A DNA stretch of 64,000 nt from Negadavirga shengliensis. Its GTDB lineage: Bacteria; Bacteroidota; Bacteroidia; Cytophagales; Cyclobacteriaceae. The stretch is taken from assembly GCF_042652345.1 (NCBI RefSeq), contig NZ_JBHSJJ010000005.1:248001-312000 (forward strand), written 5' to 3'. Under the pieces are notes generated by a model. The model was not told the origin of the DNA, did no database searches, and saw nothing but the letters and a program-made list of their open reading frames with translations. Numbering within the stretch: position 1 is the stretch's first letter; each line of letters opens with the position of its first letter. Made by a program: the position numbers and the translations under genes. Below are positions 27,306 to 36,387 of this stretch, one piece after another.

Positions 27306-30300
27306 ATGTTTGATAAAAGTTTTAAAAAATTACTTCTTACTTTTAAAAAGTACGACAAAGAAACGTACGAAATCTTATATATATCTAAGGATGTCTTACA
27401 TCTGCTGAAGCGGCATGAAAAATTCTACCATGCCACATTTTTTGACAGGGTGTTTCCTACGGTAGAACGGCCTTTTTTTGAAACACTGTTTGCCAATCTG
27501 GGCAAGGGCTTAAATATGGAAGTCCCGCTTTTCATTGAGGAAGACGTATTCCAATGGGTGAGGGTCGAAGGTTATACCATTTCTCAGGAAGACAATACCT
27601 ACTTGGTCAATGCCATCATTATTCCGACTAACCTGCCCCATCTCCAGGCATCCTGGATCATCCATAATCAGAAGGAAACATTGGGAACCTGTGCGGATAA
27701 CCATACTTTAACCAAACTTGAAAACAAGATTGAGTTGGTGCATCATTTAGCCAAAAAGTACAGGTTTCCAGGCGCCAAAGGGATTTTGGAAAAACTCGAA
27801 TCAAAAAAGCCTTTTAGTATTGAAATATATCCAGGTGCTCTCCGATTACAAAGCGTCTGTCTGGGAAATGGCTATCAGCTTTTGGAACTGAGAAAAGAGG
27901 GCCAAAATAAGGGAGTGCCCAATGTGGTGGAAGGGGAAATGCTGAGCATTACGGACAGGATTTTGGGTATTATTTATTTTGAATACCTTCCAAAAAGCGG
28001 TGAAATTGTGTGGTCCGGTGCCATTTCGGAATTGCTGGGTTATGAGGATGCTGTATTTAAGCGGTATTCTGTTTGGGACTGGATGGAGCTTATCCATCCT
28101 GACGATCAACAGCATTTTGAAACCATCCTAAAAGAAGATGATCATACCCAGGAAGCTTATGAAAACCTGTACAGGGTTAGACACCGATCCGGCAGATATA
28201 TATATGTCAGAAATACCGTTAAGACCTTTTTCAATCTATCTATAGGAGAAAAGGTCATTATTGGAATGATCAATGATATTTCCGAGCTGAAAGAAGCCGA
28301 AGAGAGCCTGAAGGAAAAAGAAGGGCAGATCAGGGAGCTGTCAGAAAAAGAATTTATCCAGGATATACTTCATAAGATCACAGAGATTTCCACACTCTAT
28401 AAGGACAAGTCTTTTTTTGATCATGTGGTGAAACTATTGACCCAAAAACTGGGATTGGCTTATGGGGTGATAGGCAACTATGATGAAACGCCGGGATCAA
28501 TAGATATCATTTCATTGAGCCATAAAGGAAAACTGATAAGCAAAGACATATCCAATTGGCAGCGTTTTTTAGAGGATGAAAAAGAATCTTTTACGAAAGA
28601 GCAGGATAATTTTTTCATGGTGAAGGCGGATTTTCACTGTCGTTTTCCAGTCAATGGCTTTCTGGAGAGGAAAAAAATCACCTCATTTATCGCTGTAAAT
28701 ATTGTCAGCAAGGGCGGGGAAAAAATAGGAATGCTTTGTTTTTTTGACACAAAGCCTATTGTAGATGAAAATTTATACAAGGGACTTTTCCGGATATTGG
28801 GAGACTGGATAGCATTGGAGTTGCACCGGTTCAGATATGAAGCATCTCTGGTAGAAACCAACTATATGCATGATGCCATCCTCAACGGTACAGATTATGG
28901 GATATTCGCTGTAAATCATAAATTGGAGATCACCCTGATCAACGAAAATACCCTGCCTGTTTTCAATTTGAAGAGCAAGAGTAAACTGTTGGCCACGGTT
29001 CTTGCAAAAAACGACAGGAACCATACGCTGGCGGATATCATCAAAGAGGCTTCCTCTTCAAGAAAAAAAACCGATTATTATCTTTTAAAGACCGGAAACA
29101 ATGAATTCCGGGAATTAAAAATATCTTTTACCAGGATCAAATACGGGAAGAAAAACCAGATATCTTATGTGGTCTTTGTGGATGATATTACTGACCGGAC
29201 ATTATCAGAAAAGAAACTGATCGAATCGGAGCAACTGTATCGATGCATTGCCGAAAATTTTCCAAGAGGCACAATTGATGTGTTGGACAAGTCCCTGAGG
29301 TATATTTACACTGAAGGTAAGGAGTACCGGCGGATGGGTATTGAACCCAAAGCGCTGATAGGTACCCGTCACTTGGATCAATATGAGGGAGGGGAGAATT
29401 ATGATATCGCCCGATCTCACCTTGATAGGGTATTGGCAGGGGAAATGGTGACGTACGAAATCTCCTATAAAAATCAAAAATACCTTAAAATAGGTGTTCC
29501 TTTGGTGAATAATGAGGGTGAGGTGGATAGGATTTTATTGGTAAAACAGAACATCACCCAAGCCAAAAAGCTGGAGTCGGAAAGGGAAAAACTCATCAAA
29601 GATCTCAAATCCCATAATGAGGAATTGTTACGGTTCGCCTACATCGTTTCCCATAATTTGAGAGCCCCGATTGTCAATATATCCCTGCTACTGGATTTAT
29701 ATGATGAAGCCAATCCCGACAATCCGGAAAACAGCGAGGTGATAGAAAATCTAAAAATATCCACCAATCTGTTAAACACCACACTTCAGGATCTGATAGA
29801 GGTGGTGTCTATCAAAAAACAGAAAATCCCTAAGGTAGAACTGATTAATTTCCGGTCGCTGCTGAACAATATCGAAAAAAGTCTTTTTAATCAGCTAAGG
29901 GAAGCCGGGACCATCATCCATAAAGACTTTAGGGCACTTGAGGAAATGAATTATGTGTATGCGCATATGGAGAATTTCTTCATGAATTTTATGACCAATT
30001 CGGTGAAATACAGACATCCGGATAGGATGCCTGAGATGTGGATCACCACCTATAAAGAAAATGATTACTGCGTGATCCGGTTTGAAGACAACGGGATCGG
30101 ACTGGACCTCGAAAGGTATGGTGACAGAATTTTCGGGCTGTACCAAAGGTTTCACAACCACGTGGAGGGTAAAGGGCTGGGGCTCTATCTGGTCAGGGAA
30201 CAGATCAGGGCCAATGACGGAAAAATAACCATTGAAAGTGAAGTGGGGAAGGGGACCGTTTTTAAGATTTACTTGAGAAACTTGATTCGGAACGAAAGTG

Positions 30301-30314
30301 CTGATTTCCGGTGA
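27306..30314 (+). CDS. Large PAS/GAF sensor histidine kinase, orphan
   Basis: 1003 residues from the ATG at 27306 (GGGA about 8 bases upstream); ATG 27297 or TTG 27291 are alternatives. No signal peptide or membrane segment is apparent, so it is probably cytoplasmic. It starts with a ~200-residue region of no family I recognise, then a PAS domain (GYEDAVFKRYSVWDWMELIHPDD), a GAF-like domain (~370-510) and two more PAS domains. The kinase core has the H box FAYIVSHNLRAPI near 780, the N box NFMTNSVKYRHP near 895 and GKGLGLYLV near 956. No response regulator is adjacent. It resembles multi-PAS kinases with light, redox or chemical input. Confidence 0.9.
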   Translation: MFDKSFKKLLLTFKKYDKETYEILYISKDVLHLLKRHEKFYHATFFDRVFPTVERPFFETLFANLGKGLNMEVPLFIEEDVFQWVRVEGYTISQEDNTYLVNAIIIPTNLPHLQASWIIHNQKETLGTCADNHTLTKLENKIELVHHLAKKYRFPGAKGILEKLESKKPFSIEIYPGALRLQSVCLGNGYQLLELRKEGQNKGVPNVVEGEMLSITDRILGIIYFEYLPKSGEIVWSGAISELLGYEDAVFKRYSVWDWMELIHPDDQQHFETILKEDDHTQEAYENLYRVRHRSGRYIYVRNTVKTFFNLSIGEKVIIGMINDISELKEAEESLKEKEGQIRELSEKEFIQDILHKITEISTLYKDKSFFDHVVKLLTQKLGLAYGVIGNYDETPGSIDIISLSHKGKLISKDISNWQRFLEDEKESFTKEQDNFFMVKADFHCRFPVNGFLERKKITSFIAVNIVSKGGEKIGMLCFFDTKPIVDENLYKGLFRILGDWIALELHRFRYEASLVETNYMHDAILNGTDYGIFAVNHKLEITLINENTLPVFNLKSKSKLLATVLAKNDRNHTLADIIKEASSSRKKTDYYLLKTGNNEFRELKISFTRIKYGKKNQISYVVFVDDITDRTLSEKKLIESEQLYRCIAENFPRGTIDVLDKSLRYIYTEGKEYRRMGIEPKALIGTRHLDQYEGGENYDIARSHLDRVLAGEMVTYEISYKNQKYLKIGVPLVNNEGEVDRILLVKQNITQAKKLESEREKLIKDLKSHNEELLRFAYIVSHNLRAPIVNISLLLDLYDEANPDNPENSEVIENLKISTNLLNTTLQDLIEVVSIKKQKIPKVELINFRSLLNNIEKSLFNQLREAGTIIHKDFRALEEMNYVYAHMENFFMNFMTNSVKYRHPDRMPEMWITTYKENDYCVIRFEDNGIGLDLERYGDRIFGLYQRFHNHVEGKGLGLYLVREQIRANDGKITIESEVGKGTVFKIYLRNLIRNESADFR

Positions 30315-30344
30315 CTTCCCCCTCCTTATAAGCTTATGACCACA

Positions 30345-31067
30345 TCATAACAATGAAGCAGCGTCTTCATCCAGATACAGGGTGACATGGGGATGTCTTT
30401 GAAGTACAGAGGCAGGATGACGCTCGGTCACCGGACCGGCGACGGTTTTTTGCACAGCCTCAGCCTTGCTCTTTCCCAAAGCCACTAAAATTATTCTCTT
30501 TGCTTTCATGATGGTACTGATCCCCATGGTGACAGCCCTGGAAGGCACGCTTTGGCCGTCCGCAAAAAACTTTGCATTAGACTGTATGGTTTCTTCTGCA
30601 AGGTAGGCGATATGGGTCTTGGTGTCGAAAGGGGTGTCTGGTTCGTTAAAACCTATATGTCCGTTAGCCCCTATCCCCAAAAGCTGAATATCTATCCCCC
30701 CTGCTTTTTCGATAGCTTTTTCATATTCCTCACACGCTGCTGCCAGATCCCCGGTGCCGGCCGGGACATGGGTGTTTTTTAAGAGAATATTCAGGTGATT
30801 AAACAAATGGTCGTTCATGAAATAGCGGTAGCTGCTGGGATGATTTCCTGCCAATCCCTCATACTCATCCAGGTTAAAAGTAGTGACGTTGCTGTAATCT
30901 GTACCGCCGCTCCTATGCTCTTTTACCATTCTGGCATAGATTCCCACTGGTGTGCTGCCGGTGGCCAGGCCCAGTACAATATGGGGATTGGACTTTGTGG
31001 CTTCTGTAATTTCTTTTGTCACTGCCTCGTATACCTTTTCGGAGTTTTTGTGAGTAACGATCTGCAT
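30345..31067 (-). CDS. nagB: Glucosamine-6-phosphate deaminase
   Basis: Converts glucosamine-6-phosphate to fructose-6-phosphate and ammonia, feeding amino sugars from chitin or cell wall into glycolysis. 240 residues from the ATG at 31065-31067; a TTG-initiated extension adds 13 residues not expected in the family. Motifs: GLATGST at 33-39, NLDEY at 65-69 with general-base Asp67, and GANGHIGFNEP ending near 143 with His137 and Glu142. It converges on the histidine kinase gene; no other nag gene is adjacent. Confidence 0.95.
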   Translation of the reverse strand: MQIVTHKNSEKVYEAVTKEITEATKSNPHIVLGLATGSTPVGIYARMVKEHRSGGTDYSNVTTFNLDEYEGLAGNHPSSYRYFMNDHLFNHLNILLKNTHVPAGTGDLAAACEEYEKAIEKAGGIDIQLLGIGANGHIGFNEPDTPFDTKTHIAYLAEETIQSNAKFFADGQSVPSRAVTMGISTIMKAKRIILVALGKSKAEAVQKTVAGPVTERHPASVLQRHPHVTLYLDEDAASLL

Positions 31068-31136
31068 TTCTTTCTTTATTAAGACAATCAAATTAGAATT
31101 TAACAATATATACCGATATGTTTTTTTCCAGGCTAT

Positions 31137-31760
31137 TCAACCGTTTCTTTTTGGGTGTTGCCCCAGACCGGGAAGGCTTAGTTTGTATTTCACAGCCAAC
31201 AATCTTATGGTGATGATGATGCTTATGGAAAGTAAGAGGTTGTAATCCCTTTCCATACCCCAATGGTTTAAAGCAAGATAAACCACTGCGCCTGCCAGGC
31301 AGGCAGAAGCGTAAATTTCCTTCCGGAACAGGATAGGGATTTCATTGGTTAACGTATCCCTTATGACACCGCCCATGACAGCGGAGAACATCCCCATAAT
31401 GGCCGCTATTTCCGGCCTAAAGCCAAGGCCGAGCGCTTTTTCTACACCGAGAATAGTGAAAAAACCAATTCCCAATGTGTCAAAAAAGAACAAGGTACGG
31501 CGCAATTTGGCCACGAACCTGAAAAAAAGGAAAGTGGTGACAATGCCCGCGAAAATGGCATAAAGAAAATTCACATTTCCTATCCACACCAAAGGATATG
31601 CTCCCAACAAAATATCCCTAAGACTCCCGCCGCCTATGGCCGTGATGAAGCCCGTAAATCCTGCACCGAATAAATCATGTTCGCGGTCCTGAACCGCCAA
31701 AGCCCCTGATATGGCAAATACGAATGTTCCGGCCAATTCTAAAGCATATTGCAAATTCAT
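31137..31760 (-). CDS. Trimeric intracellular cation (TRIC) channel family protein
   Basis: 207 residues with about seven membrane helices and two copies of the family repeat: GFITAIGGGSLRDILLG near residue 35 and GMFSAVMGGVIRDTLTNEI near 120. These glycine-rich bends and RD signatures identify the UPF0126/TRIC family (YicG-like), monovalent cation channels. Its physiological role in bacteria is unclear. It shares no obvious operon with the methyltransferase 76 bases upstream, although they are on the same strand. Confidence 0.9.
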   Translation of the reverse strand: MNLQYALELAGTFVFAISGALAVQDREHDLFGAGFTGFITAIGGGSLRDILLGAYPLVWIGNVNFLYAIFAGIVTTFLFFRFVAKLRRTLFFFDTLGIGFFTILGVEKALGLGFRPEIAAIMGMFSAVMGGVIRDTLTNEIPILFRKEIYASACLAGAVVYLALNHWGMERDYNLLLSISIIITIRLLAVKYKLSLPGLGQHPKRNG

Positions 31761-31836
31761 AAAGATAGGGGCATTTGAAATTTTGATGCGAAGTTAATGG
31801 CTTCTGCCGATTTCAGGAGAGGTTCAGGTTAATCTT

Positions 31837-32457
31837 TTATTTTTCTTTTTTGAACAAAAATACCCCCATGGCCCTTAAACCATGTACCAAAACGGATTTT
31901 GGCGGTTCGACAAAATGAAGATGGTGTTTTTTCATGAGCTCTTCCAGGAGGGCATTTGTTAAAATAAAACGCTCTGACCCGTCCGGAAGAAGAGCCCTTC
32001 CGTTTTCCAGATGCTCCATCTCCTTAAAAAGCCCATCCGCATCAGTACACATCCTGAGCCAAAAAATACCTCCCTGCACGAGTACCCGCATTTGCTCGTC
32101 CAACATCCGGTGGAAATGCACGGTGTCTGTGGCAAAATGCATCACAGCACTGCTGAGCAAAGCATCGAAAGCACCGTTATGGAACGGCAGATCTTCTACC
32201 GGGGCAACCTGAAACCGTAGCGGGTCAAAAGCTGGAGAAAGGGTTGTCGCATACGCCCGTGCCATCTTTATGGCTGATGGGCTTTTATCGATGCCGTATA
32301 TGCTATAACCTTCCTGGATAAAATAGTGGGTATTCCGGCCTTCACCACACCCAGCATCCAGGATTTTAGTGGATTTATCAAACCTGCCTTTCAAAATAAG
32401 GTCCAGCAGATAGAGGTCTATGTTACCCAGTAACCGGTTAAGCGATTTGATATCCAT
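31837..32457 (-). CDS. Class I SAM-dependent methyltransferase
   Basis: 206 residues from the ATG at 32455-32457; a TTG six codons upstream is a weaker alternative. The SAM-binding motif I is ILDAGCGEGRNTHYF, followed by YGIDKSPSAIKMARA, and motif IV/V regions are present (FHNGAFDALLSSAVMHFA). The fold and motifs are clear; the substrate is not. No tailoring or biosynthetic genes are adjacent. Confidence 0.85.
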   Translation of the reverse strand: MDIKSLNRLLGNIDLYLLDLILKGRFDKSTKILDAGCGEGRNTHYFIQEGYSIYGIDKSPSAIKMARAYATTLSPAFDPLRFQVAPVEDLPFHNGAFDALLSSAVMHFATDTVHFHRMLDEQMRVLVQGGIFWLRMCTDADGLFKEMEHLENGRALLPDGSERFILTNALLEELMKKHHLHFVEPPKSVLVHGLRAMGVFLFKKEK

Positions 32458-32549
32458 ATCATCCAATATAGTCAATGTAACCGATATCGCACTAAGCCTG
32501 AAATGGTTTTTTAACCTCCACTAGACAATGGATAGATTTTTGAACCACC

Positions 32550-33686
32550 TCAGATAACTTCATTAAGTCCGAAATAAAAGGCTTTTTGGTCCCCAACGGC
32601 GATATCCAGTCGAATGTTTAACCCGTCATCATTCAGCTTATACCTGAAACCTACACCCCCACCGTATCGAAATTTTCCCCACCTGAATCCCGAAAGGTCC
32701 GGACTGATCTGACCGGCACTTCCGAATAAAACGAGGCCAAGATTTCGGTGGACGGGTAGGCGGTATTCTGTCTGATAGGCCATGGCATGACGATCCCTGA
32801 ATCGTCCTTCAAAGTAGCCCCTCATGACATCACTGCCACCGATCAGGGAAATGTGCTGGAATGGAGCATCGCCGGAGGTAAAACTGAACCAAGCCTGGCC
32901 CACCCAAACGTGGGACGGTCGGACAGTCAGGTATTTACGAAAATCCAACACATATTGGCTGAAGGAAAAATTGCTGCCCAAAGCGGAATGAAATCCCATA
33001 TATGAAGCCTGATGGAAAGCTCCGTTTGCGGGTTGGAATATATTGTCTCTTGTGTCATAGTTCAGGACCATTCCAATGCCGGATAATCTTTGGCCGTCAC
33101 TGCCGGGTATATGACCGCTATCCAGCATTTTTCCCGTCTCTTTTTCATAGATATCATCGGCCCTAAACTCGTACCTTGGACCGATATAGATTCCGGGAGC
33201 AATTCTTTTTTCATAATTGATGTGAAAATAGAAGTAGCGGGTAGCATAAAGTTCGTCCTGCATCTCCCCGACATTTTCCCCAATCCCGGAGAACTTAAAG
33301 GGGAAATCAGCCAATTCAACCCTTGCGTTCAGATAGGCGTTGTTTTCACTTTTCCATAAATTGAGTTCGCCCGTAAGGAATGCCTGTCTATTTAACGTAT
33401 ATAAAAAAGTAATAGGTAAAGTTGAAGGACGGGTCAAAGAATCCTCCGCGTTTTGGTGCCTGAAGACCTTTATGGCCCTTGCCCCTAGCCCAAGGCTGGT
33501 TTCGGGGGCGTACGTTATCGCGGGTATAAAAGTCCATTTGTCTCTGCTGATAAAACCGATCACTTCATCCGCGGTGTCAAATAGTCCTTCTATAAATCCT
33601 TTATTTCGGCTTTCGCTCTCCATCTGAGCCCACACCTGGAGGGTCATGCCGAATAAGGTCAGCGAAAAAAATAATATCCTTTTCAT
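32550..33686 (-). CDS. BamA/TamA-like outer-membrane beta-barrel protein
   Basis: 378 residues from the ATG at 33684-33686, where a signal peptide (MKRILFFSLTLFGMTLQVWA) begins; the open frame continues upstream. The body is a short surface-antigen-type barrel (PF01103-like): GIGMVLNYDTRDNIFQPANGAFH, LIGGSDVMRGYFEGRFRDR, and a C-terminal strand ending in an aromatic-rich pattern (AFYFGLNEVI). It lacks POTRA domains, so it is not the essential BamA. It diverges from the CotH locus, with ~200 bases between start codons, and may share a regulatory region with it. Confidence 0.83.
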   Translation of the reverse strand: MKRILFFSLTLFGMTLQVWAQMESESRNKGFIEGLFDTADEVIGFISRDKWTFIPAITYAPETSLGLGARAIKVFRHQNAEDSLTRPSTLPITFLYTLNRQAFLTGELNLWKSENNAYLNARVELADFPFKFSGIGENVGEMQDELYATRYFYFHINYEKRIAPGIYIGPRYEFRADDIYEKETGKMLDSGHIPGSDGQRLSGIGMVLNYDTRDNIFQPANGAFHQASYMGFHSALGSNFSFSQYVLDFRKYLTVRPSHVWVGQAWFSFTSGDAPFQHISLIGGSDVMRGYFEGRFRDRHAMAYQTEYRLPVHRNLGLVLFGSAGQISPDLSGFRWGKFRYGGGVGFRYKLNDDGLNIRLDIAVGDQKAFYFGLNEVI

Positions 33687-33884
33687 GTAGGGGGCGAAGA
33701 TAGTATTAAAATCAATCTTTTCCTTAAACAAAAAGCTAATTATGTAGAGAACCCCCATAACTGTTTAGTTAAAAAAACGATATTTTGGTATCCGTGCTTT
33801 GTTTAATCAGAATTAATCTTTTATTTTGAATTATTCTAATGAAAATTTAAATATTTCTAATCCCAAGAAAGAAAAAGGAATTTT

Positions 33885-34550
33885 ATGTTTATGACGAGGG
33901 TGGGAAGATTTAATTCTGTGTATTGGGGTATTATCCCCTTGTTTATGCTGTTTAGTTCCTGTATGGAAAACCTCCAAAGCGAGCGGTTGATCCATTCAAG
34001 GAATTTTAAAGAACTTGATTTTTCCGGAATTGATAATGTTCAGTGGTTTGAATTTGACGGGGATACCGTCCTCGGGCCTTTTCACAACGAGGAAGTTACT
34101 TTTAGCCTGGATCAACTCCCTCCCCACAATGTATTGCGGATTACCATCGAGCTGTTGGCCCATGATAGCTGGGACGGAAATTCATACAATATTGGCGGAC
34201 CCGATTTCTGGTACCTGCAGGTAGACGGACATGAGATCATGAGAACCACTTTTTCCAATTCAATTTGTGAATCCCTTTATTGTCTATACCAGTCCTATCC
34301 TGAAAACTATGTGCGCCAATTTGAACCAAAATCAGGAGCGGTCCAGACCGACCTGCCTGGAAGATGTCAATATGAGGGTATACCCAATCATACTTCCAAA
34401 TATGAAATCAATAAACTGGTGAGACATAGAGGGGGGCAGGTTAGCATTCTTATGGGGGACGGGCTGAAACAGGAAAACGCAGCAGATCCAAAATGCGACG
34501 AAAGCTGGTCCGTTTCCCGCATCACAATCCACGCATTATCCGTTAATTGA
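33885..34550 (+). CDS. Lipoprotein with beta-sandwich module (first gene of CotH locus)
   Basis: 221 residues; the alternative ATG at 33891 is equally good (AAGGAA upstream). The N-terminus is a lipoprotein signal ending LFSSCMEN (Cys26). I recognise no named family. The core has DSWDGNS near residue 87 and DESWSVSRI near 206, separated by beta-rich sequence. These paired motifs resemble a carbohydrate- or calcium-binding beta-sandwich seen widely in eukaryotic protist proteins (family memory, not proven). Several cysteines could form disulfides. It starts the envelope locus and is followed by Wzi after 23 bases. A surface binding role is inferred. Confidence 0.75.
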   Translation: MFMTRVGRFNSVYWGIIPLFMLFSSCMENLQSERLIHSRNFKELDFSGIDNVQWFEFDGDTVLGPFHNEEVTFSLDQLPPHNVLRITIELLAHDSWDGNSYNIGGPDFWYLQVDGHEIMRTTFSNSICESLYCLYQSYPENYVRQFEPKSGAVQTDLPGRCQYEGIPNHTSKYEINKLVRHRGGQVSILMGDGLKQENAADPKCDESWSVSRITIHALSVN

Positions 34551-34573
34551 AATTTTTTGACCCCAGAACGCTA

Positions 34574-36256
34574 ATGAAAAAAATACTCGGTTTTTTGTTG
34601 TTGTCCGCATTGTTTTTCCGGACATGGGAAGGGCAGGCTCAATCAATATCCCTGAATGCACCTATGATGGAAGAGTACATGAGGAGGCAACAGCTCTTGG
34701 GAAATGTGGATAGCACCTTTTCCTTTGCCATCAGGCCTATCCTGCCAGAAATGGTGTTCGGAAGAAAAGATGGGATAGATTTGGACGGGAGTTTTTTGGA
34801 TTATGAAAATTCAGACTACCACAGCATCACTGATGACGAAGGCCGTTTTAATGTGCTCCCTTTGATCATGAACAACCAGTTCACCTCTAAATACAGTTTT
34901 GGGATCAACAACGGCGCGATGATTCCTGCCAGGGGAATGCAGACGCTGGTTTCAGGGGGGTTCTTTTATAAAATAGGCAAGCTGAGTTTACAGGTCCAGC
35001 CCGAATTGGTAGTCGCCCAAAACAAGGATTTTCTGGGATTTCCTGTTGAACATCGCAGCACTGTACTGTACTATTATGAGTGGATGAACCGGATTGATGC
35101 CCCGGAACGGTTTGGAGAAAGGGCCTACACCAGTTTGCACCCCGGTCAATCCAGTCTTCGCTACAATGTAAATGGCCTTTCCTTCGGGATATCCTCTGAA
35201 AATCTGTGGTGGGGACCAGCCAAGCGCAATTCCTTGATGCTAAGCAATAACGCTCCTGGGTTTTGGCATCTTACGGCGAACACCCAAAAGCCCCTTCAAA
35301 CAACTGTCGGAGCTTTTGAGGGGCAGTTAATTGCCGGATATTTGGAGAATTCACAATACCAGCCCCCTCATTCTGATTATGTATGGCAGCAAACAACCGT
35401 GTACCAGCCCAAAAGGGACAGGGACGGGAGATACCTCTCGGGTCTTATCCTGAGTTATCAACCCAAATGGGTTCCGGGTTTGTTTTTGGGTTTCAGTTCC
35501 GTTTCCCAGATGTATTTTAATGATATGGAAGGGTTCTCCGATTGGTTGCCGGTTTTTAATGGTGAAAAAGGCAGCAGGTCCGTGGTCAATCCAAGACGGG
35601 ACAAGCGCTATCAGATGAGCTCAGGATTTTTCAGATGGATGAGTCCCAAAGGGCATTTTGAGTTTTATGGTGAATTCGGAACCAAAGGGAATGATCGCGT
35701 CCTGGAGGAATTTCTGACAGTACCGGAACTCAATCGCGCATTCACTTTCGGTTTTGTAAATTACCAGCGGCTTAAAAAGGATGGTTATCTTCAGGTTGCG
35801 ATGGAGATCACCCAAACAGGTCAGACAGTAAGGGAGACAATCCGGAATGTGGACAGCTGGTATGTGCATCACCATGTGAGACATGGCTACACCCACCTTG
35901 GCCAGGTTTTGGGCGCAGGGAACGGGCCCGGAAGCAATGTAATCTTTGCTGAGGTAAGCTGGATCAAGGATTTTAACCGAATCGGTCTGCAATTTGAAAG
36001 GATTGTATACAATAATGACTTTTATTATTTTAGGTTTGAGCACATCAAAGATTGGCGGGTGAAATACGTGGATATGGTCCCCTCTGTAGTAGGAGACTGG
36101 AGGTTTGGTAATCTGCTGTTGTACAGCAGGATACAATATGTGAATACTCTGAATTACAAATGGTACATCGTAAACCAACCGAACCAGTATTTTATACCTG
36201 GATGGGACCGGAAAAACTTCGTGGCCAACATAGGGATTAACTATATTCTTAAATAA
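34574..36256 (+). CDS. Capsule assembly protein, Wzi family outer-membrane porin-like
   Basis: 560 residues from the ATG at 34574, where the signal peptide begins (KKILGFLLLSALFFRTWEGQAQ). The body matches Bacteroidota Wzi (PF14052): MEEYMRRQQLLG, QSSLRYNVNGLSFGISSENLWWGP, GAFEGQLIAGYLE and RFEHIKDWRVKYVD. Wzi-type barrels bind capsule polysaccharide at the outer surface. It is the second gene of the locus, 23 bases after the lipoprotein gene and followed by a 131-base gap containing an internal promoter. No polysaccharide polymerisation genes are in the window, so the bound polymer is unknown. Confidence 0.87.
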   Translation: MKKILGFLLLSALFFRTWEGQAQSISLNAPMMEEYMRRQQLLGNVDSTFSFAIRPILPEMVFGRKDGIDLDGSFLDYENSDYHSITDDEGRFNVLPLIMNNQFTSKYSFGINNGAMIPARGMQTLVSGGFFYKIGKLSLQVQPELVVAQNKDFLGFPVEHRSTVLYYYEWMNRIDAPERFGERAYTSLHPGQSSLRYNVNGLSFGISSENLWWGPAKRNSLMLSNNAPGFWHLTANTQKPLQTTVGAFEGQLIAGYLENSQYQPPHSDYVWQQTTVYQPKRDRDGRYLSGLILSYQPKWVPGLFLGFSSVSQMYFNDMEGFSDWLPVFNGEKGSRSVVNPRRDKRYQMSSGFFRWMSPKGHFEFYGEFGTKGNDRVLEEFLTVPELNRAFTFGFVNYQRLKKDGYLQVAMEITQTGQTVRETIRNVDSWYVHHHVRHGYTHLGQVLGAGNGPGSNVIFAEVSWIKDFNRIGLQFERIVYNNDFYYFRFEHIKDWRVKYVDMVPSVVGDWRFGNLLLYSRIQYVNTLNYKWYIVNQPNQYFIPGWDRKNFVANIGINYILK

Positions 36257-36271
36257 CTTTGAGGAATATAG

Positions 36272-36303
36272 TTGGACGATTGGTGTTTTTGAAACTATTT
36301 TTG
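36272..36303 (+). promoter_or_regulatory. Internal promoter before cotH-like gene
   Basis: TTG (36272-36274), a 21-base spacer, then TATTTTTG (36296-36303): a full match to the Bacteroidota -33/-7 arrangement. It lies about 85 bases upstream of the CotH start codon, so the last four genes may be separately expressed. Confidence 0.6.
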
Positions 36304-36387
36304 AACCTCGGCGGCATTTGTACGTAAGTTTAGACTGGCCTGTCTATTGATTTCGGCTATTTGGTTTATTTAAAAACAGTATTGCGA

